From Leptotrichia sp. oral taxon 218 (GTDB taxonomy: Bacteria; Fusobacteriota; Fusobacteriia; Fusobacteriales; Leptotrichiaceae): a DNA stretch of 64,000 bases. Below the pieces are notes generated by a model. It worked only from the letters and a program-made list of their open reading frames with translations. It had not been told where the DNA came from and ran no database searches. The stretch's first letter is position 1; every line of letters starts with the position of its first letter. The DNA lies in the NCBI RefSeq assembly GCF_018128225.1, contig NZ_CP072377.1, positions 1,922,001-1,986,000 of the forward strand. Reading direction: 5' to 3'. Both the position numbers and the translations under genes were made by a program. Below are positions 61,415-64,000 of this stretch, piece by piece.

Positions 61415-64000
61415 TTTTTTCACTCTCCCATTCAAAATAAGCTTCTACAATATTATTATTTGAAATATTATCATTATTCTTAATTTTAGAAAAAATATAT
61501 TCTCTCACTAATTTTATTAATTTTTTATTATTTTTTTCTAAAAGATTTTTTATTCTTATTTTTGAAAATTTCTCTAACTCATTTTCTGTAAATTCAGAAT
61601 AATCAAAATTTTCTTGATTTAATATGTATTTCCATAATATCTCTGACTCATATTGTTCCAACGATTTAAAAAATTCCTTATTTTTATATTTTTTTAATTT
61701 TTCTATAAAAGAAATCGGTAATTTATTATTTAAACCCGATACTAATAAAAAATCTAAAATCTTTTCTTTTTCAGATGTATAACTTATTAAATTATTTATA
61801 TCTGTATCTTTTTTTTGAAAAATTCTATCTAATTCTTTTATTATTTTATCTTCTGTTTCTGGAATAACATCTATAAATTTTTGATTTAATAAAAAACTAT
61901 AAACTTCTATATTTAGTGTATCTTTTATTTCTTTTAGTATTTCATTTTTTAACTCTTCAAAATATATTTCATCTATTATTCTTAAAAAATAACATTTTAT
62001 TTTTAAATTATTTTTATTAATAAAGTTTTTTATTTTATCATTTTTTGAAATTTTTGGCATTTCTTTTTTATTAAAATAGTATGTAATGTGATCCAATAAA
62101 TTTTCATCTATTCTTTTCCTATCAATTAAAAAAATCTTTTCCAATATCTTATCAAAAAACTCTTTGTTTAAATTTTTAAAATTTTTATAAATTATAACTA
62201 TAAAGTTATCTGCTACATCCAAAGCATAATTATTTTCAAAAAAGACATTGCTATTTTTATCATTTAATATTATGTCAACTAATTTTTCAAACTGAGTTTC
62301 TATTAAATTTAATTTCGAGATTATTAGTAAAATACTTTCTAAAGTATCTATTTTTTCCATAAATTCGTTATCATTCTCTATTATCCAATCAAGTATATTT
62401 TTGAGTAATACAATTAATTTATCGAAAATTTCTTTCTCACATTTTAAATCTTTTATCTCATATTCATTAAATAATTTTTTCAAATCACTGTAACTTAATT
62501 CTAACATCATAAAAAAATCAAAATATTCAAATTCTTCTATAAGGTTTCTGTTTTTAAACATCTGATTTTTGACCTCAATATTCTTATTAGTATACGACAT
62601 GAGTAAAATTTCAATGTACTTTTTCATAAATTCTGAATAATCAGAAAATGAATTTCCAAATATTCCATTTAAAGAATAAAAATAAAATAAATCTCTTGAC
62701 AAAATTATAGCTTTGTATGACGGAGGTGTTCCCATTACATATGAAGTACTTTTCCCTTTTCTTACTTTATCAAATAATTTGTTCATTTCCTTATTTAAAG
62801 CTTCTAAAGTTGAATACTTAAATATTTCATTAAAAAGTTCTGTTTCATATTTAAAATATTCAAAATACTTATCTTCCAAACTTTCTTCTATACTTTCAAA
62901 AGTTTTATTTAAATTTTCTTCTGCATGTGTTATTTCCATAAATTCAATAATACTCAATATAAAGTTATCCCAAACTAATTTTTCATTTTTACTATTAACA
63001 TTTTCTTTTTCTTCTATCATACTTTTTATTGTTTCTTTTGCTTTATTTATTTTTTTAAAAAATAAATATCCATATACAATTACATATTTGTTAATATTGT
63101 TATTTTCTTTGTATTCTTCTACTAAATTCTGAAAATTTTTATAATCATAATCACAAATTATTTTTAAACATTTTTCTTCTACTTCTATTTTTTCTTCTAA
63201 AATATTTTTTTGTTCTTTTCTCTTAGGAGTAATTCCTTTTTCAGAAAAAGGAATTAATATTTCTTTTTCATTTCTATTTATCCTCTGAAGAATTTTTTTT
63301 ATCCTTGATTTAAAAAGTATCTCTTCATATTTTTCTATATCTTTAAACTCTAATCTTGTATATAAAATTCTTTTCCAGTCTTCATCTATACGAATTTCAG
63401 AATATTTATTAAGTTTATTCCAATTGTGCTTTGTTAAATAATTTAAATTTATATATATTTCAAAAATTTTTTCTTGCTTCACTTTCTCTTTTTCATTATA
63501 GATATTCGATAAAAATTTAGTTAAAGTTTTCTCGTAATTATTATTAAATCTTTCTTTTTTACTTTCATATAGTACTTCGTCGTTATTATTATTCAAAAGT
63601 TTTAATGAAATTTTATTTATCTGTTCACCATTTTCTTCCTCTTTATTATCCTCGTTTGTAAATTCAACAAGAAATGCCTTTCTAGTTTTCTCTTTCAAAA
63701 TTTCTTTTATCCAATTCATAATTTGTTGCACATTTGTATCACTGTATGAATAACCTATAAATAGTACTGTATTTGTTGTAAATAAACCTTTTACAAGAGT
63801 TGAAATTAATTGAAAATTTTTTTCATAATTATCATAATCACTTTTCTTCAAAACTATATTTTTATTTTCAAAATCACCATGCATTTTTATAAGCATTCTG
63901 TTAGAATTAGTGTACGGTAAATCTTCATCTTTACTTACAATTTGTAAATTTTTTATTTCATCTTCAATTAATGTATCATAATTTGTTGTAATTATATAAG
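61398..64000 (-). CDS. SIR2-like anti-phage protein (DSR-type), N-terminus beyond window
   Basis: The reading frame does not begin at the ATG at 63896; it stays open to the right edge, giving at least 866 residues. The edge sequence reads IITTNYDTLIEDE, then LIKMHGDFENKNIVLKKSDY and VLFIGYSYSDTNVQQIM: the TTNYD, catalytic-type HGD and GYSxxD motifs of SIR2_2/SIR2-like NAD-binding domains. About 700 residues of Lys/Glu/Asn-rich helical sequence follow without other motifs. This is the layout of defence-associated sirtuins, which deplete NAD on phage infection. The stop lies 16 bases inside the endonuclease gene, so expression is coupled. Confidence 0.85.
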   Translation of the reverse strand, partial: YIITTNYDTLIEDEIKNLQIVSKDEDLPYTNSNRMLIKMHGDFENKNIVLKKSDYDNYEKNFQLISTLVKGLFTTNTVLFIGYSYSDTNVQQIMNWIKEILKEKTRKAFLVEFTNEDNKEEENGEQINKISLKLLNNNNDEVLYESKKERFNNNYEKTLTKFLSNIYNEKEKVKQEKIFEIYINLNYLTKHNWNKLNKYSEIRIDEDWKRILYTRLEFKDIEKYEEILFKSRIKKILQRINRNEKEILIPFSEKGITPKRKEQKNILEEKIEVEEKCLKIICDYDYKNFQNLVEEYKENNNINKYVIVYGYLFFKKINKAKETIKSMIEEKENVNSKNEKLVWDNFILSIIEFMEITHAEENLNKTFESIEESLEDKYFEYFKYETELFNEIFKYSTLEALNKEMNKLFDKVRKGKSTSYVMGTPPSYKAIILSRDLFYFYSLNGIFGNSFSDYSEFMKKYIEILLMSYTNKNIEVKNQMFKNRNLIEEFEYFDFFMMLELSYSDLKKLFNEYEIKDLKCEKEIFDKLIVLLKNILDWIIENDNEFMEKIDTLESILLIISKLNLIETQFEKLVDIILNDKNSNVFFENNYALDVADNFIVIIYKNFKNLNKEFFDKILEKIFLIDRKRIDENLLDHITYYFNKKEMPKISKNDKIKNFINKNNLKIKCYFLRIIDEIYFEELKNEILKEIKDTLNIEVYSFLLNQKFIDVIPETEDKIIKELDRIFQKKDTDINNLISYTSEKEKILDFLLVSGLNNKLPISFIEKLKKYKNKEFFKSLEQYESEILWKYILNQENFDYSEFTENELEKFSKIRIKNLLEKNNKKLIKLVREYIFSKIKNNDNISNNNIVEAYFEWESEKNEATE

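Noticed and set aside
62713-63132. 139-aa plus-strand frame inside the SIR2-like gene
   Set aside because: It is Ser/Leu/Phe-rich shadow coding opposite a Lys/Glu-rich protein; no ribosome binding site.

Overview
The window is very AT-rich, with frequent TTG and GTG start codons, strong AGGAGG ribosome binding sites, a diderm-type gene set (lipoproteins, dTDP-rhamnose genes) and Fusobacteria-like proteins. It most resembles a chromosome segment of Leptotrichia or a close relative (Fusobacteriota). That placement is an inference from protein style and gene content, not from a search.

Layout. 1-3.9 kb: leftward cluster of a SWIM zinc-finger protein, a 638-aa repeat-like protein and a MoxR-type AAA+ ATPase cut by the window edge. 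4.1-6.9 kb: leftward glycosyltransferase, rfbB and rfbC for dTDP-sugar synthesis. 7.1 kb: a small copper-chaperone-like HMA protein. 7.4-12.4 kb and 17.8-22.8 kb: two nearly identical leftward rRNA operons (16S-23S-5S-tRNA-Asn) in direct orientation 10.37 kb apart, each with a clear TTGACA-17-TATAAT promoter. Between them lie a split DUF2325 gene, a rightward NAD operon (nadE-pncB-NMN/NaMN adenylyltransferase), a TnpB-type transposon remnant and a site-2 protease gene that directly follows the second tRNA-Asn. 22.8-30.7 kb: an unknown 500-aa coiled-coil protein, tRNA-Gln, a parvulin-like lipoprotein, a membrane-anchored coiled-coil protein, a UbiB-family kinase and a CapA-like lipoprotein. 31-33.4 kb: a phnC-phnE-phnE ABC transporter whose phnC is frameshifted in a poly-A tract.

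33.5-49.3 kb: the S10-spc ribosomal protein operon from rpsJ to secY, and the str operon rpsL-rpsG-fusA-tuf, both leftward and separated by a 190-bp transposon-end remnant. 49.7-52 kb: a cell-wall amidase, gpmA and a DUF2721 membrane protein. 52.1-57 kb: a metal-transport cluster built from four HMA_2-type proteins, one of them a P1B ATPase with SCG in place of the usual CPC motif, with a small one-helix membrane protein and a His/Gly-rich protein nearby.

57-64 kb: an anti-phage island. Three overlapping leftward genes encode a large SIR2-like protein (N-terminus beyond the window), an AlwI-like restriction endonuclease and a FokI-style fused double adenine methyltransferase; a small frameshifted gene follows. 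The SIR2 protein has the layout of defence-associated sirtuins (N-terminal NAD-binding fold, long helical C-terminus). Its translational coupling to a type IIS restriction-modification pair is the most interesting arrangement in the window.

Three genes (phnC, the DUF2325 gene and the small gene at 57 kb) are each restored by changing one A in a poly-A run. This means either homopolymer sequencing error or reliance on transcriptional slippage.
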